From Lachnospiraceae bacterium UBA1258 (GTDB lineage Bacteria > Bacillota > Clostridia > Lachnospirales > Lachnospiraceae): a stretch of 23,463 nucleotides of DNA. The notes beneath the pieces are model-generated. The model worked only from the letters and a program-made list of their open reading frames with translations. It was not told where the DNA came from and did not search any database. The DNA lies in contig DBVS01000059.1 of the NCBI GenBank assembly GCA_002308235.1, positions 1 through 23,463 of the forward strand, read 5' to 3'. Shown here piece after piece: positions 1-7,006 of this stretch; the stretch's first letter is position 1, and each line of letters begins with the position of its first letter. Position numbers and translations under genes: made by a program.

Positions 1-954
1 ATGGACGAGATCGAGATCGAGAAGTCCAATATGCTGATGATCGGACCCACCGGTTGCGGCAAGACCTATCTTGTGAAGACCCTGGCAAAGCTTCTGGATG
101 TGCCCCTTGCCATTGCGGACGCCACCAGCCTTACGGAAGCAGGATATATCGGTGACGACATCGAATCCGTGGTATCCAAGCTTTTAGCCGCCGCCGACAA
201 TGACGTGGAACGCGCCGAGCGCGGCATCATTTTCATCGATGAGATCGATAAGATAGCCAAGAAAAAAGAAACCACTTCCCGTGACGTAAGCGGCGAATCC
301 GTGCAGCAGGGAATGTTGAAGCTTTTGGAAGGCGCAGAGGTTGAGGTTCCCGTGGGGGCAAACTCCAAGAATGCCATGGTTCCCCTTGCCACCGTAAATA
401 CGAGAAACATTCTTTTTATCTGCGGCGGAGCTTTCCCGGACCTCGAAGAGGTCATCAGACAGCGCCTTAACAAGAAAACTTCCATCGGCTTTGACGCGGA
501 ACTCAAGGATAAGTGGGAAAAAGAGAAAAACATCTTAAGCTATGTTAAGGTTGAAGATATCAAGAAATTCGGCATGATTCCCGAGTTTGTTGGCCGTCTT
601 CCCGTGATATGCCCTATGGAAATGCTTGATAAAGAAATGCTTATCAAGATTCTTAAAGAGCCCAAGAATGCCATCCTTAAACAGTACAAGAAGCTTCTCG
701 AGCTTGACGAAGTCGATCTTGAGTTTTCGGATGATGCTCTTGCGGCCATTGCGGACAAAGCAATGGAACGGGATACAGGCGCCAGAGCCCTTCGCGCCAT
801 CATCGAGGAATTCATGCTTGATATAATGTATGAAATCCCGAAGGACAAGAACATCGGCAAAGTTACGATTACAGCCGAATACATAAACGGAACGGGAGGC
901 CCTTTGATAGAGCTTCGGACCGACACCGTACCGAGGCTTTCAGCTCAGGCCTGA
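1..954 (+). CDS. clpX: ATP-dependent Clp protease ATP-binding subunit ClpX, 5'-truncated by window edge
   Basis: AAA+ unfoldase that feeds proteins into the ClpP peptidase. Visible in order: Walker A GPTGCGKT at residues 15-22, the GYIG pore loop at 48-51, Walker B IIFIDE at 76-81, the ClpP-binding IGF loop at 162-164, and the sensor-2 motif GARAL at 260-264. The 317 residues cover only the ATPase part. ClpX is usually about 410-430 aa with an N-terminal zinc-binding domain, and the reading frame is open to base 1, so the ATG at position 1 is probably internal. Oddity: the conserved RKH pore loop expected after the GTxxxVP-type segment is absent; the region around residues 115-130 reads VPVGANSKNAMVPLA. 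It converges on the leftward operon across a shared hairpin. Family assignment is confident; whether it is the main ClpX or a variant paralog is open. Confidence 0.9.
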   Translation: MDEIEIEKSNMLMIGPTGCGKTYLVKTLAKLLDVPLAIADATSLTEAGYIGDDIESVVSKLLAAADNDVERAERGIIFIDEIDKIAKKKETTSRDVSGESVQQGMLKLLEGAEVEVPVGANSKNAMVPLATVNTRNILFICGGAFPDLEEVIRQRLNKKTSIGFDAELKDKWEKEKNILSYVKVEDIKKFGMIPEFVGRLPVICPMEMLDKEMLIKILKEPKNAILKQYKKLLELDEVDLEFSDDALAAIADKAMERDTGARALRAIIEEFMLDIMYEIPKDKNIGKVTITAEYINGTGGPLIELRTDTVPRLSAQA

Positions 955-971
955 TCTAAAATATAAAACAA

Positions 972-1007
972 AGGACCGCTTGGTAATCCCAAACGGTCCT
1001 GTTTTTT
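972..1007. terminator. Bidirectional intrinsic terminator between convergent clpX and the membrane-protein operon
   Basis: AGGACCG at 972-978 pairs with CGGTCCT at 994-1000, extended past one mismatch by TTGG/CCAA. It is followed on the plus strand by TTTTTT at 1002-1007. On the minus strand the stem is followed by a T-rich run (complement of 961-971), so it can also end the opposing transcript, whose stop codon lies at 1006-1008. Confidence 0.85.
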
Positions 1008-1428
1008 ATCTGTTTAATAGCTTTTCTATCTCTTCCACGGTAAAATCAAGGGCTTTAAGGCGCGTCTTTGCATCGTTCATGGCTTCAAGATATTTCGAAG
1101 CCTTCTCCCCGTCGCCGTTTTCCGTGTACATGCGGTACCTCGCGAAGTTTTCCACATAATCGCGAACCGCTATGAGTTCGCCGTATTCCGGATGATTCTT
1201 CACATCGCGGACGTTTTTCTCAAAGGAATCCATTCCGGAATATATCATGCCGTAATCCTTACCGAGTACCTCAGCCGTATAGAATTCGGGCTTGGAGTAA
1301 TAAGTGCCCTGATCGTAGTTAAAGATCCCGTAAATGCTCACGGCCAGAACAACGATCACTATGCCCCATACAATCCCAAGGACAGTTGCCAGAGGACGCT
1401 TAACAGGCTCAATCTTTGACTTTTTCAT
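1006..1428 (-). CDS. Small single-pass membrane protein of unknown function
   Basis: 140 aa. It has a short basic cytoplasmic N-terminus, one hydrophobic segment at about residues 13-34, and a roughly 105-residue extracytoplasmic part that looks helical and charged, with Tyr-rich stretches. No catalytic motif was recognised. The start is backed by a strong GGAGG about 5 bases upstream of the ATG. Its first 20 bases overlap the end of the upstream zinc-ribbon gene, so it is co-transcribed and probably translationally coupled. The C-terminal FTVEEIEKLLNR resembles the C-terminal helices of the two upstream zinc-ribbon proteins, so it may be a shortened relative lacking the ribbon, but that is a guess. 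Last gene of its operon, ending at the bidirectional terminator. Confidence 0.8.
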   Translation of the reverse strand: MKKSKIEPVKRPLATVLGIVWGIVIVVLAVSIYGIFNYDQGTYYSKPEFYTAEVLGKDYGMIYSGMDSFEKNVRDVKNHPEYGELIAVRDYVENFARYRMYTENGDGEKASKYLEAMNDAKTRLKALDFTVEEIEKLLNR

Positions 1429-2146
1429 TTAACGCCTCCTCTATAACAAGCAACAGCTTTCCATCGGAATAGGTCAGAAGATTTTCCGCATCCTCCTCCG
1501 AAAGGTTCATATAGGTCTTGATCAAAAGCACCGCTTCCGAGCGGACCGCGTCAAAAAAGTGTTTCAGGGATTCATCCCGCTTATACCCCTCCTCGGAATA
1601 TCTCTTAATATAGTTCAGGGCATCGGTTATATACACCGCAGTCTGGTCAAAATATGAGGGATGGCGGTTTGCCGCCAGTTTCATCACATATGCAAACAGA
1701 TCCGAATAATTCTGGGAAACGAAGATCGCATATCTGATGCCCTCGGTTTCGGGAGTATAGTCAAATCTTATGTCTTTCCCCTGTGCCAGTCTCGCAAGTG
1801 CGAGGGGCTCCTCTTCTTCGATGAGGGTGCCGATCTCAGGCATGTACTTCTTCGATTCTATCTTAAGCCTGGTTTTATGCAACTTGAAGGAGAGGGCACC
1901 GTTAAAGCCCACCAGGAGTACGGAGATGGCCACAAAAGCAACGGTAACCGCTATGGCTGCGACTCTGAAGGTCCTTCCGTTAAACTTCTTGGAATTTCCG
2001 ATGACCTCAGCCTTGGTATGCCTGTAATCCTTCTCAAAACGTGCCATATCCTCCCTGTGCTTTTCAGCCACAGGGTTTGGCGTGCCGCAAAAGGGACATA
2101 CCGCTGTATCTATATCAAGGTTTGAACCGCAATTCTTACATTTCAT
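1409..2146 (-). CDS. Zinc-ribbon membrane protein of unknown function (paralog of the upstream gene)
   Basis: 245 aa. The N-terminus holds a four-cysteine zinc ribbon (CxxC at residues 3-6 and CPFC at 17-20), followed by a charged cytoplasmic linker. One transmembrane helix lies at about 60-80, and a helical extracytoplasmic domain of about 160 residues follows. The ATG at 2146 is preferred over an upstream in-frame start at 2179 because it has GGTGGGG about 10 bases before it and places the ribbon at the N-terminus. It starts one base after the upstream stop codon. The C-terminal region around NLSEEDAENLL matches MSEEEYDRLW in the upstream protein, indicating an old duplication. Such zinc-ribbon plus single-helix proteins are common in Lachnospiraceae without an assigned role. 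Confidence 0.83.
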   Translation of the reverse strand: MKCKNCGSNLDIDTAVCPFCGTPNPVAEKHREDMARFEKDYRHTKAEVIGNSKKFNGRTFRVAAIAVTVAFVAISVLLVGFNGALSFKLHKTRLKIESKKYMPEIGTLIEEEEPLALARLAQGKDIRFDYTPETEGIRYAIFVSQNYSDLFAYVMKLAANRHPSYFDQTAVYITDALNYIKRYSEEGYKRDESLKHFFDAVRSEAVLLIKTYMNLSEEDAENLLTYSDGKLLLVIEEALNEKVKD

Positions 2147-2147
2147 C

Positions 2148-2921
2148 TCACTGTCCCCACCTTTCCTTTGCATAGTCACTTATCACGGTATGTTCCAAAT
2201 ATCCTTTTTCGCAGGAGGCCTTCCAAAGCCTGTCATATTCTTCTTCCGACATTTCCATAAGGGGAAGGGCTTCCTTAAGACGCTTTTCAAGGGAAGCCTT
2301 CAGTACTCTCCTGTCTTCCCCCGAAAGGTCGTAGTTTTCTCTTTCAAAGACATTGGAAACGGATATCAGGTCCGCCAGAATGCAGCTGTAGGTGTAATGG
2401 GAGACCGTCGTTTCAGTCCCGAACTTTTCGAGTTTTTCATCCACATCAATAAGATTCGGGTAGAGGGAAAAGAAACGGTAATGATCCCAGCCGTACAGGC
2501 CGTTCACTCCGTTTTCTTCAACTTCCTTTGCTGCAAGCTCATACTCGCCCGCCTCAAAAAGCGCATCCCACTTCGCGGTCTTTTCGTGGTTATTTCTGAT
2601 CTCTTCATAGGTCTTTGCAGCCCTCGAACGTTCGTCTTCGAAGGCAGTCCTGCGACTCGTCCTGTTTTTCTGCGTAAAGACCCAGAGCAGCGCCAGAAAA
2701 GCACATATTATCAGAGATATTACGAACACCTTGAAAAAAAGCCTGACCTCGTTCCTGAAATTTTCAACCGCAAGTTCATCGACGACATCAAGCCTTTCCC
2801 TGATCTTATTCAGTTTTTTGCCGTATTCCCTCTCGGCACCCTCTTCGTTAAGGGTACCGCAGTAGGGACATTTGGACAGCGACTCCTTAAAGGAGCCGCC
2901 GCAGCTTTGACATATCTTCAT
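2148..2921 (-). CDS. Zinc-ribbon membrane protein of unknown function
   Basis: 257 aa with the same layout as its downstream neighbour. A zinc ribbon (CQSC at residues 4-7, CPYC at 18-21) is followed by a charged linker, a single hydrophobic helix at about 62-82, and a helical extracytoplasmic region rich in Glu, Lys and Tyr. It begins 5 bases after the stop codon of the transporter gene and lacks a clear Shine-Dalgarno site of its own, so coupled translation is likely. No enzymatic motif is visible. A sensory or scaffolding role is possible but not shown by the sequence. Confidence 0.83.
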   Translation of the reverse strand: MKICQSCGGSFKESLSKCPYCGTLNEEGAEREYGKKLNKIRERLDVVDELAVENFRNEVRLFFKVFVISLIICAFLALLWVFTQKNRTSRRTAFEDERSRAAKTYEEIRNNHEKTAKWDALFEAGEYELAAKEVEENGVNGLYGWDHYRFFSLYPNLIDVDEKLEKFGTETTVSHYTYSCILADLISVSNVFERENYDLSGEDRRVLKASLEKRLKEALPLMEMSEEEYDRLWKASCEKGYLEHTVISDYAKERWGQ

Positions 2922-2926
2922 CTGTA

Positions 2927-4270
2927 TTAATTATCTTTCTTTGCCTTGTTGTTAACCTTGGGAATAAGCACAAAGGAAACGATCAAAGCGATCACGTAAA
3001 GAGCAATGGTAACATAAAGAACGGTCTGATATCCCACGGGATTGGTCGTAACGAGAACTTCTTCTCCTTTCTCGATAACGGTTATTTCTCTGAGGGTTTC
3101 AGGCCTTGTATTGGCCACATGCTTAACAATGGCATTTGCCATCTGATTTCCCCAAAGACCGGCGATAGCCCATGCGGAAAGGCACATACCGTGAACCGCG
3201 GAGATGGACTTCATACCGAAATGGTCGGAAAGAAGTGTGGGAACGTTGGAGAAGCCGCCGCCGTATCCTGCGTTAACCATGATAAGAAGTGCTACGCAAA
3301 GGATCGCAAGTGCGGGAACCTCGCTTCCCTTCAAGATTCCCTGAGTAAGAATCGTAGCTCCGGTAAATGCGATTGAAAGGATGAAGATCAACTTATAAAT
3401 CGTATTTCTGTCCTTAAAGGAGTCTGCCCATGCAGAGAATCCGAGACGGCCACCTGCATTTGCAACTGCGGTTATCATACCGAGAACTGCTGCAAATTCG
3501 GCAAAGCCAACTGCTTTGAAGATCATCTTTTCCTGCGAAATAAGAGCAAGTCCGCATCCGATGTTGATGCAGAACATAAGCCAAATGCCGATGAAGGTCT
3601 TGTTTCCGAAAGCGGTCTTAAAGTTTCTTCCGAGAGTCTTAAAGAACTCGCCGATACCGCCCTTTTCATGGGATTCTACCCAGTCGGCGGGCTTTCTTAA
3701 AAGAAGGTGACCGATGAACATCATTACGCAGTAAACACCGCCCATGATAAAGAACATGGGAGCGGGATTATTGTTAAATGCCTTAAGAATCGCCGTCATC
3801 ACGGGAGTTGCGATGGCCTTTGCAAGTCCGAAGCCCGCAACCGCAAGTCCGGTGGCAAGACCCTTACGGTCTTTAAACCAAAGCATTAAGGTCTTAACAG
3901 GGGAAAGATATCCGGTTCCGAGACCTACGCCCATGATACATCCGTAGCAGATCAAAATGAGCGGCAAAGATTTGATCATAATCGCAAATCCGGTGCCGAC
4001 CATACCTGTTGTAAAGCAGATGGTTGCGATAAGAGAAGACTTACGGATATCCTTCTCTACCACATCACCAAGAAAAGCTGCCGACATTCCGAGGAAGAAT
4101 ATGGCAAGTGAAAAAGCCCATTCAAAAGCTGATTTGTCTGCTCCTTTCGTTCCGGTAACAAAGTCTGCGATCTCCTGTGAGAAAGTCGACCAGCAGTATA
4201 CCGTACCGATGCTGCAGTGAAGCAAAAGAGCGGGAATCGCCGCGCGAATCCATTTGTTATTCCATTTCAT
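2927..4270 (-). CDS. MFS transporter, OFA (oxalate/formate antiporter) family
   Basis: 447 aa in about 12 hydrophobic segments, typical for the Major Facilitator Superfamily. Family signs are the N-terminal MKWNNKWIRAAIP followed by SIGTVYCWSTF, the central loop WFKDRKGLATGLAVAGFG, and the GGRLGFSAWADSFKDR loop in the second half, all characteristic of OFA-family members. The family moves small carboxylates such as oxalate, formate or lactate, but the substrate here cannot be read from the sequence. The ATG at 4270 has a strong AGAAGGAG about 10 bases upstream; a longer in-frame start at 4336 lies within the terminator/leader region and is unlikely. First gene of the leftward operon, with a predicted 5' leader of about 79 bases. 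Confidence 0.88.
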   Translation of the reverse strand: MKWNNKWIRAAIPALLLHCSIGTVYCWSTFSQEIADFVTGTKGADKSAFEWAFSLAIFFLGMSAAFLGDVVEKDIRKSSLIATICFTTGMVGTGFAIMIKSLPLILICYGCIMGVGLGTGYLSPVKTLMLWFKDRKGLATGLAVAGFGLAKAIATPVMTAILKAFNNNPAPMFFIMGGVYCVMMFIGHLLLRKPADWVESHEKGGIGEFFKTLGRNFKTAFGNKTFIGIWLMFCINIGCGLALISQEKMIFKAVGFAEFAAVLGMITAVANAGGRLGFSAWADSFKDRNTIYKLIFILSIAFTGATILTQGILKGSEVPALAILCVALLIMVNAGYGGGFSNVPTLLSDHFGMKSISAVHGMCLSAWAIAGLWGNQMANAIVKHVANTRPETLREITVIEKGEEVLVTTNPVGYQTVLYVTIALYVIALIVSFVLIPKVNNKAKKDN

Positions 4271-4336
4271 GAGTTTAACTCCTTCTAGATAATACTCCCC
4301 TGGAATAAGGAGCATCTCCGTGTAGTATATAGGCAT

Positions 4337-4381
4337 AAAAAAACGCCACTATGTATTATAATATACATACATGGCGTTTTT
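4337..4381 (-). terminator. Strong intrinsic terminator of htrA
   Basis: Read on the minus strand, an AAAAACGCCA arm (4381-4372) pairs with TGGCGTTTTT (4348-4339). A second 7-bp stem, TATGTAT/ATACATA (4369-4363 with 4356-4350), continues it and encloses a 6-base loop. Seven T residues follow at 4343-4337. It lies 44 bases beyond the htrA stop codon. Confidence 0.85.
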
Positions 4382-4384
4382 CAA
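4355..4384 (-). promoter_or_regulatory. Predicted sigma-A-type promoter of the OFA transporter operon, embedded in the htrA terminator
   Basis: Minus strand TTGAAA (4384-4379), an 18-base spacer, then a perfect TATAAT (4360-4355). The predicted start is near G4349, just before the descending arm of the terminator stem. The -10 box forms part of the hairpin loop. The arms ATGTAT/ATACAT flanking the -10 could also act as an operator. Confidence 0.6.
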
Positions 4385-4425
4385 CCACTAAAAACCTTAT
4401 GCTTTACCAAAAGCAGATCTTTGCT

Positions 4426-5766
4426 TTAGCTGTCCTTAGGCCATCTTCCGAGAGTCGCGGTAACGGTTATCTCTTTGAATTCACCGTCCACGATTCTCTT
4501 TAACACGATATCCACCGTATCACCTGCGGCATAGTAGGCCATCAGTCCTTTAAGATCGTCAAAACTGTTTATCTCCTGCCCGTCAAATTTAACGATTATG
4601 TCGTGAGGATAAATTCCTGCGGCTTCGGCAGCTTCACCTTCGGTGACTGACTCAACGTAAGCGCCTTCCGGCCATCCGAATGCGGAACCGTCATAGTTTG
4701 CGTTGCCCTGAATTCCAAGATATCCTTTCTTTGCCTCAGCAACCTTTTCTCTGGTCTCCCGGTTGGAATAATCGGCGATCATATCCTTAACTGCGTTGAT
4801 GGGGATTGCGAAACCGATACCTTCTATGGTGCTTCCGCCGATCTTGGATTCGTTGATGCCGATCACCTGACCCTTGAGGTTTAACAGTGCGCCGCCGGAG
4901 TTACCGGGGTTGATGGCTGCATCGGTCTGAATAAGACTCGTTGAAGAGCTTTCGTTTTCTTCGATGGCACGGTCCACTGCACTGATAACACCCGAGGTAA
5001 CGGACTGACCGTATCCGAGTGCGTTACCTATGGCAATTGCGGGTTCACCGATCTGCAAAGAATCCGAATCACCCATCTCGGCTACTGCGATCTGCGATAA
5101 TGTGGAAGCTTCGAGGTTTTCTTTCTTTACGGCGATAACAGCTATATCCACGTTTGAATCGGAGCCCTTAACATAGGCTTCTGCGGTAGATCCGTCAACA
5201 AACTGGACCGTAAGGCTCTTGGTGCTGTCGATCACGTGATGATTGGTGGCAATAAAGAGATCCGTGTCGTTCTCACCCACGATGATACCGGAACCGCTTG
5301 CTTCGTTTTCCTGTACGTAACTTCTGCCCCAGTAATTGGTGACTGCCTCATACTGATTGGTAACCGCAACCATGGAGGGCATAACCTTTTCCACCACGTC
5401 CGTTACGTCGGAAGCGATTATCGATGCGGTCTCCACTCTTCTGGCACTGTTCACGGTGTTTTTCTTTAACGCATTTTCGATGTTTGAGATACGGTCTTCA
5501 ATGGCGCCGTTCTCTGCATCCTTCTTTTCGGCAACAAAGGTATAGCCGGTAAGTCTGGTTATTCCGTAGAAGGTTCCTGCGGCACAGCCTCCGAAAAGTG
5601 CTCCGAGGCAGATAACCGCCATGACTTTCTTAAAGAAACGGCCGGCTCCTCCGTGCTTTTTTTCTTTCTTTTGTTTAACGGGTGCCGCAACACTGTAGGG
5701 ATTATTGTTTAAGTCTCCCTGCGGGTATCCGGTGCCCGGATTATATGTGTATCTTTCCTCGTCCAT
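4426..5766 (-). CDS. htrA: HtrA/DegP-like membrane-anchored serine protease
   Basis: 446 aa surface quality-control protease. A cytoplasmic N-terminus with a basic KQKKEKK run is followed by one transmembrane helix at about residues 48-70, a trypsin-like domain at about 115-335, and one PDZ domain at about 347-440. The catalytic triad is visible: His177 in TNHHVID, Asp207 in SNVDIAV, and Ser290 in NPGNSGGA. Layout and length match Gram-positive HtrA proteins. The ATG follows AAGGAGGT at good spacing. It sits 91 bases after the glycosyltransferase gene, with an AT-rich gap containing two 11-base-spaced direct repeats, and it ends before a strong terminator, so it may be a single-gene transcript. 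In other Firmicutes htrA responds to envelope stress; that is family knowledge, not seen here. Confidence 0.93.
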   Translation of the reverse strand: MDEERYTYNPGTGYPQGDLNNNPYSVAAPVKQKKEKKHGGAGRFFKKVMAVICLGALFGGCAAGTFYGITRLTGYTFVAEKKDAENGAIEDRISNIENALKKNTVNSARRVETASIIASDVTDVVEKVMPSMVAVTNQYEAVTNYWGRSYVQENEASGSGIIVGENDTDLFIATNHHVIDSTKSLTVQFVDGSTAEAYVKGSDSNVDIAVIAVKKENLEASTLSQIAVAEMGDSDSLQIGEPAIAIGNALGYGQSVTSGVISAVDRAIEENESSSTSLIQTDAAINPGNSGGALLNLKGQVIGINESKIGGSTIEGIGFAIPINAVKDMIADYSNRETREKVAEAKKGYLGIQGNANYDGSAFGWPEGAYVESVTEGEAAEAAGIYPHDIIVKFDGQEINSFDDLKGLMAYYAAGDTVDIVLKRIVDGEFKEITVTATLGRWPKDS

Positions 5767-5806
5767 ATCCGATACCTCCTTAACTTTTTACCCTATCCTA
5801 CAGTCG

Positions 5807-5824
5807 AATTGTGACGCAATTGTG
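5807..5824. promoter_or_regulatory. Direct repeat pair with 11-base period upstream of htrA (possible response-regulator site)
   Basis: AATTGTG occurs at 5807-5813 and again at 5818-5824, an exact 11-base period. On the htrA coding strand this is CACAATT-N4-CACAATT, placed where a -35 box would fall for a weak -10 candidate TAGGAT at 5800-5795. No good -35 is visible at the right distance. Confidence 0.35.
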
Positions 5825-5857
5825 TTCAAATAATGTCTTTTTTCTAAATTAATTAAT

Positions 5858-6910
5858 TTATTTTTCGGTGTCGTCTTCCCACTTGTGGGCCTTGACCGGA
5901 ATGTTGTGAAGCATGTCCATTTCTTCGGAACTTCTGCCGTATCCCTGCCTGGAATCCACGGCGCTTCGGGCACGGAGCAGGTCGTCTGCGCGCCAGTACA
6001 CCTTGTTTGCGGAATATTTTGAAATGGAATTTCTGCCGATGCTCTTGTAATTGCGGCCTTTCTTAAAGCCCTTTAAGCGTCTCTTCATGGAAGCCTTGAA
6101 TCTGCGGGCTTCACGGCTTCCCGATTTTTTGGCCTGGGCGCAGGCTTCTTTATACAGGCGACGACCCTCGGCCCTGATCTCATCAATATCGAATATTTCG
6201 GGATGTTTTGCAAAAGAAACCGCCTTGTCAAAGAATACCTGTGCTTCGTCCACTTCTTCGGGAGGATCCGTTAAGATCACGGTGGCGGATGGAACATAAG
6301 CTACCTTATATCCTTCTTTAAGCGCCTTGGCGGCATAAAGCATGTCTTCGTTACAAATGACGTGGTTTAAAAATCCCCCCAGCTTATCGAAAACTTCACG
6401 CTTGTACATGGCGCAGTTATTCGTTGAAAGACAGGTTTTCCAGCCCATGGTGTCAAAATCGGAAGCGCTCCTGACACTTGCTTCTTCCGGCCAGAAATGT
6501 TTGAAAACGTACTTTTCTCCGGCGCCCCTTGAATCTGCGGGGATAAGACGGGCGTAGGAGACCGCAACTTTCGAATCATTTACGAAAGCCCTGTGAAGGT
6601 CCGCCAGGATCTCCTTTCCGACAGGCATAACACCCTGATCCATGAACACCACAAAATCGGCCTCGGAAAGCCTTACCGCTGCGTTTCTGCTCTTACCGCA
6701 GTCAAACTCTCTGGAGGAAAGATGGTGCACCTCCAGATTCTTATGATCGTCCAAAAACTTGGTTGTGAAAAGAAGTCTGTCAAAGTACTTCTCTTCCCTG
6801 TTGTATATAATTACCTTGTTTACGGGCACAGACTGAGTTGTCATAGTCTCCACCATCTCAAGGAAATTCGTGTCCGGTTTGTAAGTTGTGATGATCAGAT
6901 CGATTGTCAC
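5858..6910 (-). CDS. Family 2 glycosyltransferase (rhamnosyltransferase-like)
   Basis: 350 aa with a single GT-A domain over about residues 1-240. It opens with IDLIITTYKPD, carries a FDCGKSRNAAV segment like those of rhamnosyltransferase-type GT2 enzymes, a nucleotide/metal-site motif FMDQG (residues 92-96; a DxG variant of the usual DxD), and NEDMLYAAKALKEGYKVAYV near 205-225, which would carry the acidic catalytic residue. The C-terminal 100 residues are Lys/Arg-rich and may bind the membrane surface. The start is GTG, with AAAGGAA about 9 bases upstream. It is separated from the LCP gene by a terminator and from the main polysaccharide operon by 1.3 kb, yet probably acts on the same or a related wall glycan. 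Acceptor and donor cannot be read from the sequence. Confidence 0.85.
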   Translation of the reverse strand: MTIDLIITTYKPDTNFLEMVETMTTQSVPVNKVIIYNREEKYFDRLLFTTKFLDDHKNLEVHHLSSREFDCGKSRNAAVRLSEADFVVFMDQGVMPVGKEILADLHRAFVNDSKVAVSYARLIPADSRGAGEKYVFKHFWPEEASVRSASDFDTMGWKTCLSTNNCAMYKREVFDKLGGFLNHVICNEDMLYAAKALKEGYKVAYVPSATVILTDPPEEVDEAQVFFDKAVSFAKHPEIFDIDEIRAEGRRLYKEACAQAKKSGSREARRFKASMKRRLKGFKKGRNYKSIGRNSISKYSANKVYWRADDLLRARSAVDSRQGYGRSSEEMDMLHNIPVKAHKWEDDTEK

Positions 6911-6941
6911 GTCTAAGATTCCTTTCTTTACCCATAAGTCG

Positions 6942-6976
6942 AAAAAAGAGACCGCGGAAAATTCCCGGTCTCTTTT
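6942..6976 (-). terminator. Intrinsic terminator of the LCP gene
   Basis: Minus strand AAAAGAGACCG (6976-6966) pairs over 11 bp with CGGTCTCTTTT (6954-6944). The T run extends to 6942. It lies 21 bases after the LCP stop codon and 31 bases before the GTG of the next gene. Confidence 0.8.
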
Positions 6977-7006
6977 AATATACGTCTTAATGAGTCTCTA
7001 TTGCAA
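6977..7006 (-). promoter_or_regulatory. Predicted promoter for the downstream glycosyltransferase, overlapping the end of the LCP gene
   Basis: Minus strand TTGCAA (7006-7001), an 18-base spacer, then TATATT (6982-6977). The -35 box is the last two sense codons of the LCP gene and the spacer contains its stop. The predicted start near 6970 falls inside the ascending arm of the terminator hairpin, so its own transcript would contain only part of the stem. Confidence 0.45.

Noticed and set aside
2082..2930. Long plus-strand open frame opposite a zinc-ribbon membrane protein gene
   Set aside because: It is fully antisense to the genes at 1409-2146 and 2148-2921, which have clear motifs, and its translation shows no recognisable domain or sensible composition.
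4409..4427. AAAGCA/TGCTTT hairpin at the htrA stop codon as a terminator
   Set aside because: A 6-bp stem with only a short T run, overlapping the stop codon; the much stronger hairpin at 4337-4381 explains termination.
5835..5865. AT-rich palindrome AAATTAATTAATTT after the glycosyltransferase gene as a terminator
   Set aside because: No G:C pairs and no clear T run on the transcribed strand; too unstable to call.
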